64,000 bases of DNA from Lineolata rhizophorae. Its lineage: Eukaryota; Ascomycota; Dothideomycetes; Lineolatales; Lineolataceae. Position 1 is the first letter of the stretch. Every line of letters starts with the position of its first letter. This document shows positions 21,373 through 32,902 of this stretch, piece after piece. Under the pieces are notes generated by a model, which was given only the letters and a program-made list of their open reading frames with translations, had not been told where the DNA came from and ran no database searches. Where the stretch lies: positions 195,429 through 259,428 of the forward strand of contig MU001671.1 of NCBI GenBank assembly GCA_010093515.1. The letters run 5' to 3'. The translations under genes and the position numbers were made by a program.

Positions 21373-23664
21373 TCATCTCTCTTTCCACCCTTGCTCCCTC
21401 CTCATATCTGGAAATAATTTCACCAATGCCGTCCTCGCTGTCTCCAGATCTCCCTCCGGCGGCTCCTTCCAACGATCCCTGATGCACTCCCACACCTCCA
21501 TTGTGCGCTCTCTTCCCACGCACTGAGAAAATGCCTTCAAAACTACCCTCGCCAAAGTCCCGTTCATGCCGAAGGCCTCGCTATTGCCACCAGCTAGTTC
21601 TCTTGAAGGCCGTTTCTCCTGCTTCCCACATTGGGATTTCCCTTCCCGTTCTCTCCGTTCCTTCGACATTCTCTCCTTCTCCTTATCCCACCCTTCCAAA
21701 TACCCCGTCCAAGTACCCTCCAGTCTCGCTCCCGTCCAAAGCGTACACGTCCGCCCACCATGCCTCTCAAACCCCCTGAACAAATGAAAATACACCTCCC
21801 TCCTCACCTCCAGCCCCCTCGCCACCATCTCCCCCAACAGCACCGTCACCCTGCCCAAATCCCCCGTCGTGACCGCATGATGCGCCACCAGGATCCGATA
21901 GCTATACGCATCTGGCGCGATAGGCGTCCACGCCTGCACCGCCCGCCTCGCCCCCTCATCATTTGCCGTCGCCACTGCCGCGCTCTTCAGCAGTTGACCC
22001 AGGGCGCGAATCTCTCTCCATCCCTGTTTCGCCCCCGCCCGTTTCCCCTCCCCGTTTCCATGCCCCGCCGGTTCTTCCGGCATCCACCCGGTGGCCCGCA
22101 GCACGCTGCCCCGGCTCTTCTCTTCGTGCATCGCCTTCATGCGCTCGAGCACCAGCTCCGCCGCCGGCGCCTCGCCACAGCGCACGAGCGCCGACATGAC
22201 GGCGTTGAGCACGCGCGTGTCGACGAGGTCGCCGGCGTCAACGAGGGCCGTATAGGCGGCGCGCACCGAGGCGGCGCCGCCGCGCGAGCCATGGTGCCAG
22301 ATGAGTGCGGTGCGGAAGTAGCGGTCAGGAGCGAGGGGGGGATGTCCGGGACATTTGTTGGGGTGGTGTGAGTGAGTGCGAGTGGGGTTGTGCGAGCCGG
22401 AAGACGGCGATGGCGTGTCGGCGGTGCTGGGAGAAGTGCCGCTCTCCTTGTCTCGATCCACCATCTCGGTATGTAACAATTCAGCCAACGCGTATTTCCC
22501 TGCCTTGGTAGCCGCGTCAAATAATATGGTGAAAGTCGTCGTCGTCGCCCTCACACCTGCCTCAACCTCCATCTCCCGCCAGATGTGGAGCGCATTTTGC
22601 ACGTCCGCTGTCGATATCCTTCGAAAACATCGCGCCGCGTACGCCATGGCGGTGTTCCATTCGGACGCCGTGGCGCGGATTCCCGCAGCTTTGAGGTCGT
22701 CCATGAGCGACAAGAAGCGCAGCATTGAGGTCTCATCGCGGCGCTCGACGATGGAAAGGTGGTGGAGAAGGGCGCGGACGGTGCTGCGAGGTAACAGCGC
22801 GACGCCGGGAGAAGGGAGAGCGCGGTATGTGGCGAAGATGGTGCTGTGAGGCGCGGAAAGGGATCGGAGGTGGCGCTCGAGTTCATCGATAGTGCTCTTG
22901 TATTTGTACCGTTCAAGGGAAAGACGGTGATGGTCATTTCGGGAATAGAGGCTGGCGGTGGAGTGCCTTTGGTGTCGCTGATGTTCATGCTGTGGCGACT
23001 TCGGACTCGTATTAGGGGCACCATTGGTCGGATCGTCCCTTGTCCGCGTTGATGATGATCTGGCGGGTTGCGTGTAGCATTCCGACCTCTCACTAAAGTC
23101 GACGGTTGCCAATGGATCAAGATCATATATATCCACCAAGCTCTTGTATTCCTCCGAAGAGATCTGGGCCGCTGCAGCGTGCATCGACTGGTGCCTCAGC
23201 GAGTCGCACGTGGTCACAACGGGAGACCATGATCTTCTGTTCTCGGCATTGCCTCCTGTATTTCCGCAAACTCGGGCTTCAATCACCCGCCTAGTCCCTA
23301 CAGCATCCGAGACGCTCCGCCCACGCGTCACCCACGTTTCGCCTGCTCTGGTATGCTTCCCGCGCTTCTGGCACGATCCAGCTCGAACCAATGCATTAAT
23401 AAACACATTGTCCATCTCTCGCGTGAGTAGGAGACCGCCAGGTAGATACGAGCAAGCAGATGCTATCGTTTCCGAACCTTTGTGCTGGTTTGTACTCTTT
23501 CGCCTGTAGTGGAAACGTCGGCGATGCTGCTGCTGGACAGGGGGCAGCTGTTCCTGATCAAGACGTAAAATTGCCGGGCATAGGAAGGACAATGACGGAG
23601 AGGACAGGCGGGCGACAAAGGCGCAGCTCGGCGTCGAGTGCGAAGGGATACCGAGGAGGGACAT
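21373..23664 (-). CDS. Pentatricopeptide-repeat (PPR) protein, mitochondrial
   Basis: A single minus-strand frame of 763 residues. The N terminus is rich in Ser, Arg and aliphatic residues without acidic residues for about 35 positions, as in a mitochondrial presequence. The middle and C-terminal parts hold helical PPR units: one around EWNTAMAYAARCF, one with TTFTILFDAATKAGKYALAE and LLHTEMV, one with TRVLNAVMSALVRCGEAPAA and ELVLERMKAM, and one with DAYSYRILVAHHAVTTGDLG and VTVLLGEMVARG. PPR proteins bind organelle RNA and act in mitochondrial RNA processing, stability or translation. Its neighbour in divergent orientation is mitoribosomal mS23, which fits a mitochondrial role. Which PPR protein it is cannot be told from sequence reading; the region around residues 150-260 is disordered. 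Confidence 0.75.
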   Translation of the reverse strand: MSLLGIPSHSTPSCAFVARLSSPSLSFLCPAILRLDQEQLPPVQQQHRRRFHYRRKSTNQHKGSETIASACSYLPGGLLLTREMDNVFINALVRAGSCQKRGKHTRAGETWVTRGRSVSDAVGTRRVIEARVCGNTGGNAENRRSWSPVVTTCDSLRHQSMHAAAAQISSEEYKSLVDIYDLDPLATVDFSERSECYTQPARSSSTRTRDDPTNGAPNTSPKSPQHEHQRHQRHSTASLYSRNDHHRLSLERYKYKSTIDELERHLRSLSAPHSTIFATYRALPSPGVALLPRSTVRALLHHLSIVERRDETSMLRFLSLMDDLKAAGIRATASEWNTAMAYAARCFRRISTADVQNALHIWREMEVEAGVRATTTTFTILFDAATKAGKYALAELLHTEMVDRDKESGTSPSTADTPSPSSGSHNPTRTHSHHPNKCPGHPPLAPDRYFRTALIWHHGSRGGAASVRAAYTALVDAGDLVDTRVLNAVMSALVRCGEAPAAELVLERMKAMHEEKSRGSVLRATGWMPEEPAGHGNGEGKRAGAKQGWREIRALGQLLKSAAVATANDEGARRAVQAWTPIAPDAYSYRILVAHHAVTTGDLGRVTVLLGEMVARGLEVRREVYFHLFRGFERHGGRTCTLWTGARLEGTWTGYLEGWDKEKERMSKERREREGKSQCGKQEKRPSRELAGGNSEAFGMNGTLARVVLKAFSQCVGRERTMEVWECIRDRWKEPPEGDLETARTALVKLFPDMRREQGWKER

Positions 23665-24092
23665 GAAGTGCCGGACATGGCGTTCCTAAGAGTTTTAACG
23701 GCGGCGCGGCGCTGGATCCATGGGATCGGGGGAGAATAGTGCAGGAGAAATCGGAGCTCCCAAAGAAGTATGTACACTAATTGACCCGAAACCCGGGGCG
23801 GGTTAGAAAGGGATTGGAGGTCGGGACTTGGGATGGGTATGGAGTCGGCAGAAGTTCCTCGGAAAGCTTACAAACTGAGTGGTTGTAGTGGTTGGCGGAA
23901 GATGCCGAGGATCTTGGCACGAGGTCGGGGCTACCTTCGGACGGGGAGACTACCGACATCACAATTTATTCTCCGCGCTCCACCAAAACCATCAGCCATT
24001 CCCCTTGCTACCAATTGACTTTTCCCCACATAATCGAACTCGCCCGACAGCGCTATCACTATCTCTAATTTCTAGGACATGCCCGCATCATC
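23665..24092. promoter_or_regulatory. Shared divergent promoter, PPR gene and mS23
   Basis: Only 428 bases separate the start codons of two divergently transcribed genes, both of which are likely needed for mitochondrial gene expression. A CCAAT sequence lies in ctaccaattgac about 80 bases before the mS23 start, followed by a pyrimidine-rich leader. Co-regulation is an inference from the arrangement. Confidence 0.6.
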
Positions 24093-25028
24093 ATGACGCA
24101 CGGAAACCTCGCCCACCGCGTCCGCGGCACGGCGACGCAGCTGCTCGCATCCCGCCGCCTCGTCGACCACGCCGGCAAACCGCGCCCGCCGCCATGGTAC
24201 GAGATTATCGCGCAGTATCCTCCGACACGTGCGGGCGCGGGGGTGCGTCCCCTACAACGAGTCGGCAAGGTGCGCGGCAAAGGCACGCCGGCGAAGCTGT
24301 TCCAGCCACTTGAGATCAAATACCCCGAGGACGAACTGCGAACAGACTTCTTCGAGGACCACCCGTGGGAATTGGCGCGGCCGCGTGTGGTGCTCGAGGA
24401 TGGCGGTAACGACCAGAAGAAGTTTGGGTGGGACTGGGGGACGGGAATCGAGCAGCCGGGCAAGGCCCTGGATGGAGAAAGGTACGGGTCCACCCGGTTC
24501 GGAGCAACCCGGGGCGCAAATATTTGCTAGGAAACAAACAAACAAAAACAAAAGAAAGCGCACGCTGACTCTCACGATAGCGTCGTCCAGCGCCAAATCT
24601 GGTTGATGCGCCACGCCGGCCTGTCCAAGGCGCTCGCGTACGACACGGCGCGCAAGGAGTTCTACGCCGTGCGGCACAAGGAGGACGTGCAGCGGCGGGT
24701 CGCGCGCGAGGAGGCCCTGCACGTGGGCGCATACTTCGGCCTCGGCGCGCTGCAGGTCGGCATGCAACTCGAGGACGCGGCCTGGGACGAGGCGCGCGAG
24801 TGGGCGGCCAAGGAGGTCCAGCTCGCGCGCCAGCTGGGCGCGGCGGCTAGCACGACGGCGCAGGTTACGTCGGCGGGGGTGGAAAGCGGCGATCTTGAGG
24901 CGGTGGCGGAGGAGGAGGGCGCTCAGTTGGAGGAGAGTTTGGAAATGCCGGTGGAAGAGGCGAGGCTGGAGGAGGAGGGCGCGGGCAAGGAGAGGGAGAG
25001 GGTGATGGAAGAGGTGAGAGTGCGGTAG
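24093..25028 (+). CDS. RSM25: Mitochondrial small ribosomal subunit protein mS23 (Rsm25)
   Basis: Two exons, 24093-24481 and 24581-25028, encode 278 residues; the intron has a GTACGG donor, gctgact branch site and acgatag acceptor. The N terminus (HRVRGTATQLLASRRL) is the basic start typical of fungal mS23, followed by KPRPPPWYEIIAQYPP, then LEIKYPEDELRTDFFEDHPW, and after the intron VVQRQIWLMRHAGLSKALAY with DTARKEFYAVR. This order of blocks is that of the Rsm25/mS23 family of the mitochondrial small ribosomal subunit. The C-terminal third is an acidic, glutamate-rich tail. The length fits the family. The protein acts in the mitochondrial matrix. Confidence 0.9.
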
Positions 25029-25303
25029 GATTGGATCGGCCCTGGGTGTAGCTAGGAGGGCAAGGAGACTAGAGGCCAAGTGGACGCCGAATTTGAAGTG
25101 GTTTAAGTACCGCTGTTATTGCAAATAGACGTATTGTCTACATTGTATTATTCCGAATTTTATATATAGATAGATACTGGTTCAAAATGGATGCCTACTG
25201 AACTAGCTGGTATTCACTACTACTTTGAATTCTAACTGTCAAGTAAAGCGATACTACGTAGATTTTCAAGGAGAGCATTGAAAAGCTAGAGAACAAAAAA
25301 GCG
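25029..25303. other. 3' flank of mS23, AT-rich
   Basis: AT-rich DNA with a CTACGTAG octamer at 25254-25261. No gene seen. Confidence 0.4.
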
Positions 25304-25780
25304 GTGTATAGGATATTAATGGAATATCGACATCCTAATCTTGTCCACGGTATCCTTTGCGTTCCTCAAGGCCTCGTCATGCACCCCTTAGAGATGACTC
25401 TCGGGTCTCATATCGCCGAACATCCAATATTAGTCATAGGTTTAAACACTCAAGGGAGATGGATCCGACAGCTTACGAGGGCGGTGGCCTGGCTTGGACA
25501 TCTTGGTTATGTCTATGGCTGTCTGCGACCGGCAGATGTCTTTCTGGATGCGAGGGAACACATCAAATTAAGAGATTTTGATGCACCGGTTAGGAGGGGA
25601 GAGTAGCTTATGGTAGCGAGCGACTTATGCTGCAAGCTCAATGAAGAATACGAACCTCCCAGCTGTTGACCTACTTAGCGAGCAATTCTCTTTGGGGTCA
25701 TGCGTTTATACTATCCTAGTTGAACACAAACCCTTCGACGATCTCGACGTGGCTGTCAGGGTTCGAAAAACTCATAAAGA
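25304..25780 (+). pseudogene. Degenerate protein-kinase-like gene fragment
   Basis: The frame 25304-25606 encodes a kinase-like core: EYRHPNLVHGILCVPQGLVM (hinge region), WIRQLTRAVAWLGHLGYVYG (helix E), CLRPADVFLD in place of the HRDLKPxNxxLD catalytic loop, and IKLRDFD where DFG is expected. A second frame further on encodes LLSEQFSLGSCVYTILVEHK followed by PFDDLD, the APE/helix-F region of the same kind of protein. The N-lobe with the ATP-binding lysine is not seen. Even the unbroken relatives of such fungal genes often lack HRD, so this may derive from a pseudokinase. At least one frame break is present. Confidence 0.55.
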
Positions 25781-27050
25781 ATGAATTTCCCTCAACCTCG
25801 AAAGATGTCCTCTTTGACGATATAATGCAGAAGTGCTAGGATTGCGTTTATGACTCCATCGGTGCAGCTGAATAGGGCATCCTTTCTCAACTAGAGAGAC
25901 GTTCTGACGTAGGAGAACATTGAAAGAATAAGACACTAGTATAGGTGGGCGATGTGTAGTCTGGTATGCTCGTAGCTGAAAGCGAGGACTTTTTGGCACA
26001 GGAGAGATATTATTGTGCGGCTATCCGTGCGGCTGTACGGTTGAGAAAAGCATGCATGGATTGCTGTCTTTACTAAAACTCCTCGCCCCGCAGAATATAT
26101 AACTAGTCCATGCAATGAAATAGATACAATAATCCACTTACTGGGCCCTTCTTTATTGTTGTCCTTCTCTTTTACTTAGACTATAAAGTCCTTATGGGCT
26201 CTTAGCATTTTAACTAGCCTTCTGTAAAAGAGGACATAAAAGGAACAAGAGGAAAAGAACAGCAGGGGAACAGAGACAGGGAACGGGCTACAGAGAGAAA
26301 GGTTGAGCTACTTCCACAATATATGTCTACCGCATAGATAGGTCTGACGCTGCCAGACTTAGCAAGGGAAATAGGAGGAGCTGTTTCTGTTTGGGTAGCC
26401 CAAAACTACAACTATGATAAGGCGGGCCTAGTTCCGGGCCGCACTGATGTCGCTAGAAGCCGGAGCACCCCTAGAGGCACAGCTCGTGCAGAGCTGATAG
26501 AAAGTTTAGAAAGGATAGCAAGCATGTTCATCAGTACTAGTGGGAGAGGCAAGGGTCATGGACTAGCAGGTTGAGCTCGGATACAAAGGTGAGGTGAAAA
26601 GTGAGCATCTCGAGCGGTGGTGGCACGGAATGATCAGTTGAGCTAGGGTTTAGCCGAGTGTTGTTTCGCTTACATAAGGGGCGATACACAAAACGGCCTG
26701 TGGGGAGGTTAGTTGACGGTAGGATTTAGCTAGCAGATCCACCTAGGAAACTAAACTTATCGTCAACAAGACTAAAAACCTCTAGAGGGCGACTTATTTT
26801 GTTGTGCATCCTCGACTGGCTATCCTGCGAGTCCATCTGGCGGATCTCAGGGTTATGCGGGTTTCCGGCATTTTGAAGAGATCGTACGATGATTATATAG
26901 ACGTCGTTAATGCGACATGAGCTTTGGAGAGGTAAAACGCCATGATACAAAGGCGACGTCGGTGTCTCGCCAACGGTGTCAGCACGGGCGGAACCCACAG
27001 CATATGAGCGCTCATATAATAGTCGGCCTCGCAAATTCTATATGCTCTTT
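25781..27050. other. AT-rich decayed stretch
   Basis: AT-rich DNA dense in stops on both strands, probably an old repeat eroded by mutation. No element boundaries or domains recognised. 26150-26320 has T-rich then A/G-rich strand asymmetry. Confidence 0.4.
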
Positions 27051-28250
27051 GGTCAGAGGACGAGAGGGCGCAATCGCCAGGCGTCCGGTGCAGGCTGCCT
27101 CCTCAGTCGTACATGATTCGAGACGGCTTCCTCGCGGGTTCTCCGAAGGTGAAGGGAGACAAGCCCCTTTTCAAGCCTCGGCTGGTGGAGCTGACGTGCA
27201 GCTTAAAACGCACCAAGGTGCATCGGCCGGAACGTCGAATCCATCAGTGGGCGGCGGAGAAGCCGGGCGATCCAAGGCGGGGCGGGCGGCGGCAGCCGTT
27301 GAAAACGCCCGAGGGGTCCGAGGAGGGGCGCCTCTGGGCGACGGCAGCCGCGAGCCGCAGATCTTGCCCCATCGCGGCGCGGCGCCTCCCCAGTCGAGCC
27401 CTCGTCGTGGGACGGGGCAGGCGCCGCTTGGTGTCTTGGTGCCTGGCCCTCTCGGCAGGGGCACGCGCCCTCTTGCTGCTGCGACAGAGCTCCAGCCCAG
27501 CCCGTGCTGAGAAAACGGCCCAGCCAATGCCCGCCCGCCCTGCAGCCGGATTCACGCGCCGTCACACGTCTTCAATTTCGCACTTTGCCAGCAGGCCGTC
27601 TCTGCGTTCGCCTTTCTCGCCAGCCATGTGTGTCGTGCGCTGAGTGGCGCGAAAACAAAAAATGGGAAGAAGAAGCCCGCCTAGGCCTGGAGCCGGCCTC
27701 TGCGCAGGGCACACGCGGCGGCCGGACAGCCCCTGCGGGCCACAAGTGAAAAAGGCAGGCAGGGGTGTTGCCGCCGCCGGGTTCGAAGGTCGCGACCGGC
27801 CAACGGAGAAAGCGCCCCCCTCGGCCGCCTAGCGTGCTGTGGGCCCTTCTCACTTTTGGAGCCAGCGCTGGTCTGCCGCCCTTTTCGCTTTCCGCCGCCC
27901 GGTTCCTGCATATCCGCGCGCCCGCCTTTATTTTTTTTCTCGTGGCCGCAGTGCCGGCCAACATGACCTTCGCCCGTTTTTGCGCGCGCCTCGTCTATCG
28001 ATAGTGTGGTGCCCACGCTACGATAGCACCTTCGCCCTTTGGCCGGCGGCGTTGGACGGGTGCCTCGTCCTTCGAGCCCCCTTCCAGGCCTCCCCTCTTT
28101 CGCTCGCTCGCCGCTCGCGCCTCTGATTGTCGTCGTTGAACCTGCCCCCCCGCTAGGGCGATCCATCGCTCACGGATCTGTCCTTCACCATCGTTCTCGT
28201 TCGCGCTGAGTCGTCGCCGCTGCCGCCCTCCTTCGCCATAGAACGCAAAC
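27051..28250 (+). promoter_or_regulatory. GC-rich upstream region of SOG2
   Basis: The composition changes sharply to GC-rich, with long overlapping frames on all strands that lack domains. From about 28000 to the ATG at 28251 the DNA is C/T-rich. It is best read as promoter plus long leader of the SOG2 gene. Confidence 0.45.
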
Positions 28251-31200
28251 ATGAGCGACGACGTCGCCGCTGCGGCCGCGTCCGCGTTTGAAACCCTCAC
28301 CTCTTCCGCCATGCAACCGACCTCATCTTCATCCACCACTGGCGCCGCTGCAGCGAACACCACCGCCATGACGGACGAAGCTGTCATCGCTGCTGCCATG
28401 AAAGCCATCGAGGCTTCGCGAGAGGAGACGCGCCGTTCCGGGGTAAGCCCCGATGGTGCAACCAAAGAGTTGCAGCAGCCGGGCATTACCATCGATCTTG
28501 GCCACCAAAAGATTCAGCGCTTACCGGACGAGGTTATCGACATCATAAAGGATGATATTGAGAGGTACGGATGAGAGACATGGTAGTGAAGGGTCTTGGT
28601 TCCCATGCAGTGGTTCTCTCTGGGGTGTTACAAATTGTGCCTTCCTAGGAACACGCTTTGGACCGCCTGACGTCTTGTTCGTAGACGACAATACATACTG
28701 ACTATAGTCCTCAGGCTTGCCTTATCCCACAACCAAGTTTCCTACTTCCCCCAGAACCTGGTTGATTGCACTCGGCTGCGCTATCTCAACGTGCGATGGA
28801 ACAATATGACCGACTTCCCTCGACAGGTATGCCATCCATGTTGCACTTGTGTCTAGACTCCCTGTGTACTTTGCGCTAATGCCTCATCACCCAGGTCCTG
28901 CAACTGTCCTCTCTCGAAATCCTCGACGTCAGCAGGAACCAGATCCGCTCCCTTCCCGAAGAAATCTCGAGCCTCACCTCGCTCAAAGTCTTCGCCATCA
29001 CGAAGAACAAGATCGAGCGCCTACCATACAGCCTTGGAGACATGAACAGCTTGGCAGTTCTCAAATTCGAAGGCAATCCCTTGCAGTTCCCTCCCGCCGA
29101 TGTCTTGACTATCCGCCAAGACGCTCCGGTGCCCGCGAACGATAATGAAAAGGACGTTACGATCACGACTCAAGTCAAGCGCTACCTTCGGCAAGCCACG
29201 GTCCGGGAGCGCCTTAGGGTGGAATCAGATGCCGAGTCGAGCGAAGGCAATGTCGAAACTCCCCGCCCTGCTCGACGTGGCCATAGCCGCTTTCCGATTC
29301 GCCCGAGCATCAGCGGTATTGCCGAAATGCCGGAGTCGAGACCGGAATCACCTGGAGCCCCTCCACCAATCCCCGTTCGGAGCCATCAGCGAATTAAATC
29401 TCAACACAACAGCGTCGTTCGCCGCCCGGCCATCGCCCCTCTGGTCATCGCCAATGATAGAAATCGAAGCCAGAGCGAAAGTCTCTCTTCAGCCAACCAG
29501 CGGACCAAGCGCATGGGGATTATCACAAGCAAGAATAGGGATCTTGGCACTGTTGATGAAAGCATAGGGAGGAATTCCGGCCACAGCCGCGGTTATAGCA
29601 CGAACTCAGCGGCTAGCGGAACCGGCTCGGTCGGTAGTTCTACGAGTTCAACTTCAGCTCTCAATACGGGTGTCCAGGCAGATCATGCCGCTCCGCCTAG
29701 GCGCAAGGGCGGATATCGCTTCGCAGGCTCTTCGTCCTCCTCCCGGCCAATTGATTCATTAGAGCGCGGAAATCGCGCCAAGAGCCCGTATCTGGAGCCA
29801 GCAAGGCTTTGGGTGTACCACGTTTCCCGCATGTACCGTCCGTTGCGTTTGTTGGGGCTACGCATGCTCAAGACCGGCCAGCCGGATCGGATTTCGTTCC
29901 ACTACAAAGTGATCGCGGCGTATATGCAACTTAAAGAGTTGATGGAACAGATGGAACGTTTTGAAAAGTTGGGCGTGGAAGATTCCGACGGTACCACCAT
30001 CGCTTCGACAAGGATTCTGGAGGCCCTAATTGGAACCCTCGACTCGTTTGGATTATTGACCGACATGTTCGTCGATAACATTGAATTCTTCTCCGACTTG
30101 GAAGGGTTCTTTCTTCGCGACCTCCTGACTTCTTGGCACTCGGGTCTTGTAGAAGTTCGCTTTTTCTGCTTTGCTGCGCATGGGAATGTCGGATTCGATG
30201 TCTTAAACGGGCAGCCAAACGCGCATGGACATGGCCGCTCTTTGACTCCCACTCAGCCTCCGACAATCGTCGGGCGTCGTCTCCGGAATGGTGGTCACTT
30301 TCCAGAGTCAGCTAACGGTATCTCTCAGCTGAGCAAGCCCCCACCACTTCCGCTCAACGGCGATGGCCACGTTCGTGGGCACGGCTCCGGTAGCATCACG
30401 AGCGCAACGCCTAGATCGACAGAATCATTCGCCTCTATCGCCACGCTATCTACCTTCAGACCGAACCATCGCAACGTACCTAGCAACATGTCACAGTTCG
30501 CCGAGGACGGCAGCACCAACAGCCAGTTCGAGGAGATCTACAGCAAGCTGGTGGAGGCGACGGAGCGGAGCCTGAGTACGGTGCCGGACTTCCGGCCGAC
30601 GTTCGAGCAGCTGGCGAACCAGGAGCGCGGGCGGGCGGACAAGGCGCTGCCGCAGCACCAGCACCAGCACCACCAGCACCAGCAACACTACGAGCGGTTT
30701 TTGGCGCGGCTAGACGGCTTCGTGGAGGCGACGCTGCGGCTCAAGAAGCGCATGGGCCGCACCCGGCTCGGCGACAACCAGCCCGACTTCTGGCACCACG
30801 TCGCCTGCTTCACGCAGGCCTGGGTCGACATGGGCGAGCAGTTCAAGGCCATTGCCAAGCTGGGCCCCGTCCGGGCCGACATCAAGCTGGCGATGCGCCA
30901 GATCCAGACGCTAGTCAAGGAAGGGGCCCGACTGGTCGAGACGTCGCCCTGGAACCAGCTCGCGACGTTGACGCCGCCCAGGGACCCGAACGGCAAGGCA
31001 GGCGGGTCGCCCAACGGCGTCGTCGCCCCCCAGCTGCTAGCCCAGCAGAGCCACGCGCAGCCGCACCATCACCCCGTGCGCCCCGTCGGCGCCCCTCCTC
31101 CCACCAACACCACCACCACCGCCTACGGCCAGCGCCCCGTCAACATCAATACCACCCTCACCGCCGCGTACAACGGCGGCTACGGGCCCCACGGCCACGG

Positions 31201-31513
31201 CGCCAACCCTAGCGTCTACTCGGCGGCTCTTCCCTCGGCCTCGGCCTCGCTCCACGGCCCCGGCTTCGCCCACGGCGCGGGCTACGTGACGCCCGTGCCG
31301 GCGACGCCGCTGAGCGCCGCGCTGGGACCCGCTGCGCTCGCCACGGTGCCGAGCACGCCGGGGGTGGGCGCGGGAGGTGCTGGGGGAGGTGGGGGTGGGG
31401 GAGGAAGTGCGGGGGCGGGGACAGGGACGGGGCAAGGGGCGTATTTTGCGGGGAACGTGTTTGAGAGGGCGGATCGGCTGATTCAGATTCAGGCGGGGCA
31501 GAGGAGGGTGTGA
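28251..31513 (+). CDS. SOG2: RAM-network leucine-rich-repeat protein Sog2
   Basis: Three exons (28251-28564, 28715-28826, 28895-31513) encode 1014 residues. After a Ser/Ala-rich start, leucine-rich repeats run from about residue 103 to 215: LALSHNQVSYFPQNL, LRYLNVRWNNMTDFP, LEILDVSRNQIRSLPEEI and LKVFAITKNKIERLP. A long Ser/Arg-rich disordered part follows, then the SOG2 domain (about 435-835) starting with EPARLWVYHVSRMYRPLRLL and including LGDNQPDFWHHVACFTQAWV. The C terminus is low complexity (His, Pro, Thr, then Gly/Ala). In yeast Sog2 is part of the RAM network with the Cbk1 kinase, controlling cell separation, polarity and wall growth. Both introns have canonical ends; the first acceptor restores the repeat frame exactly. 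Confidence 0.88.
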
Positions 31514-32902
31514 GGTGGGGTTGGAGGTGTCTTGAGGCTTAGGGGGTGTGGGTTTTGGGAGTATGCCTTTTTTTTTTCCTTGCATGGTCTGTTTTTGCCC
31601 TGGCTGCATGATGTTTTGTTTCCTCTAGGCGCGTCTTGTTTTACCTTGAAATTATTTCCTCGGAACTAGCATCAGCGTTGGCGTTTCAGGCGGCTGTGTG
31701 TGTGCATCTTACGTCCTCCCTTTCTGCCGACTATATTCTAGCGTGGGCTCGGGGCTGGATACGGTTTTCTAATTTTTTTTTTTTCGGTTGGGAGGGCGGA
31801 TATCAGATCGGAGTATTGTAATGTTTTTTCCCTTTCTTTCGATATTTTTTTTCTGTTGTTTTCCTTGTTTCTGAACGCGGCGGCGCGTGCGAGAGGCGGC
31901 GGCGACGGCGGCGACGGCGTGCTTTGCGGTTTGTGCTGGCGTATGTTTGGTAGTGCGGGATTCTATTGGCTTTGGGGGATGAGCGATGTTGACGAGGGGA
32001 TGGGGGAATAAGCGTGTTGGGAGTTGTGCATACGGTGCTGTTGTGGGGTCATGGTGAGTGCTGGGGTGTGGTGTGAGTGCGCTTTGCTTTTGGTGCTTGG
32101 GGATGAGTACATGAGATAGTGTTGCAGAGTGGTTTTTGAGGTTAATGCGTATGGATTAATTTTGTTATTTTGGAACTTGGACCCGTGGTGTGGTTTATCA
32201 TGTTTCATTGTGAACAACGTTTGGTTTGGGTATGGATAGGTTGATGTGGATGGCGGATTTGGAAAAGTTGGTCGGGAGCATAATTGGTTGGTGGTACTTT
32301 AGAATAGGGGATCAGGCTAGAAAGATTAATAGTTGGTCTAAGGCTCGTTTATGGCAGTAGTACGTTTGCATTCTCATTCGCGGAGCAATGTCTTTGTCAT
32401 CTCGTTCACTGAGCTCATCTAATTTTTCAACGCTAACTTTAAAGACAAGAATCCGTAGTTATGCTCGGTTCAATGAATGCGGGTTGCTGCTAAACATGCT
32501 AAATTGAAGTAGTAGGGCAAGGTGCATTCTCATTGGCGGTTGTGTCTACAAATTACACATGCTTTTAGACGCCCTTAGGGGGTCGGTTTGTCGAGGGTGA
32601 TGATCGTGCTAATCGGGATGCTAAAACATCGCAACATTAACATCAATCACTAGGCACCAAAGTCATGGCACATTGTTGAGGCATTCCGTCTTTTGGCTAC
32701 GTCCGCATCATCACTCTATGACAAGGAGAGCCCATCCGTCCATACCACACGCAGGAAGACGTGTCCGCCACGAACAAAAAGAAAAAAAAAAAACAGGGGG
32801 GAACCCTTTCGCAGAAATCTCCGCAAATGCTTCTTTGGGACTTTAGGCCGGAACAGTACAAGATGAAAAGGGAGGAAGCACAAGAGTTAGGGTGGGGGCC
32901 TT
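31514..32902. other. Intergenic between convergent SOG2 and RPP1
   Basis: 3' flanks of two convergent genes. T-rich tracts lie near 31567, 31767 and 31840, and an A-rich tract near 32780. No gene recognised. Confidence 0.5.

Noticed and set aside
24252-25079. 275-codon minus-strand frame over mS23
   Set aside because: Antisense to a clear mitoribosomal protein gene with conserved blocks; the frame is open by composition only.
26100-26400. Possible retroelement in the AT-rich stretch
   Set aside because: No reverse transcriptase, integrase or terminal repeats could be recognised; only decayed sequence is visible.
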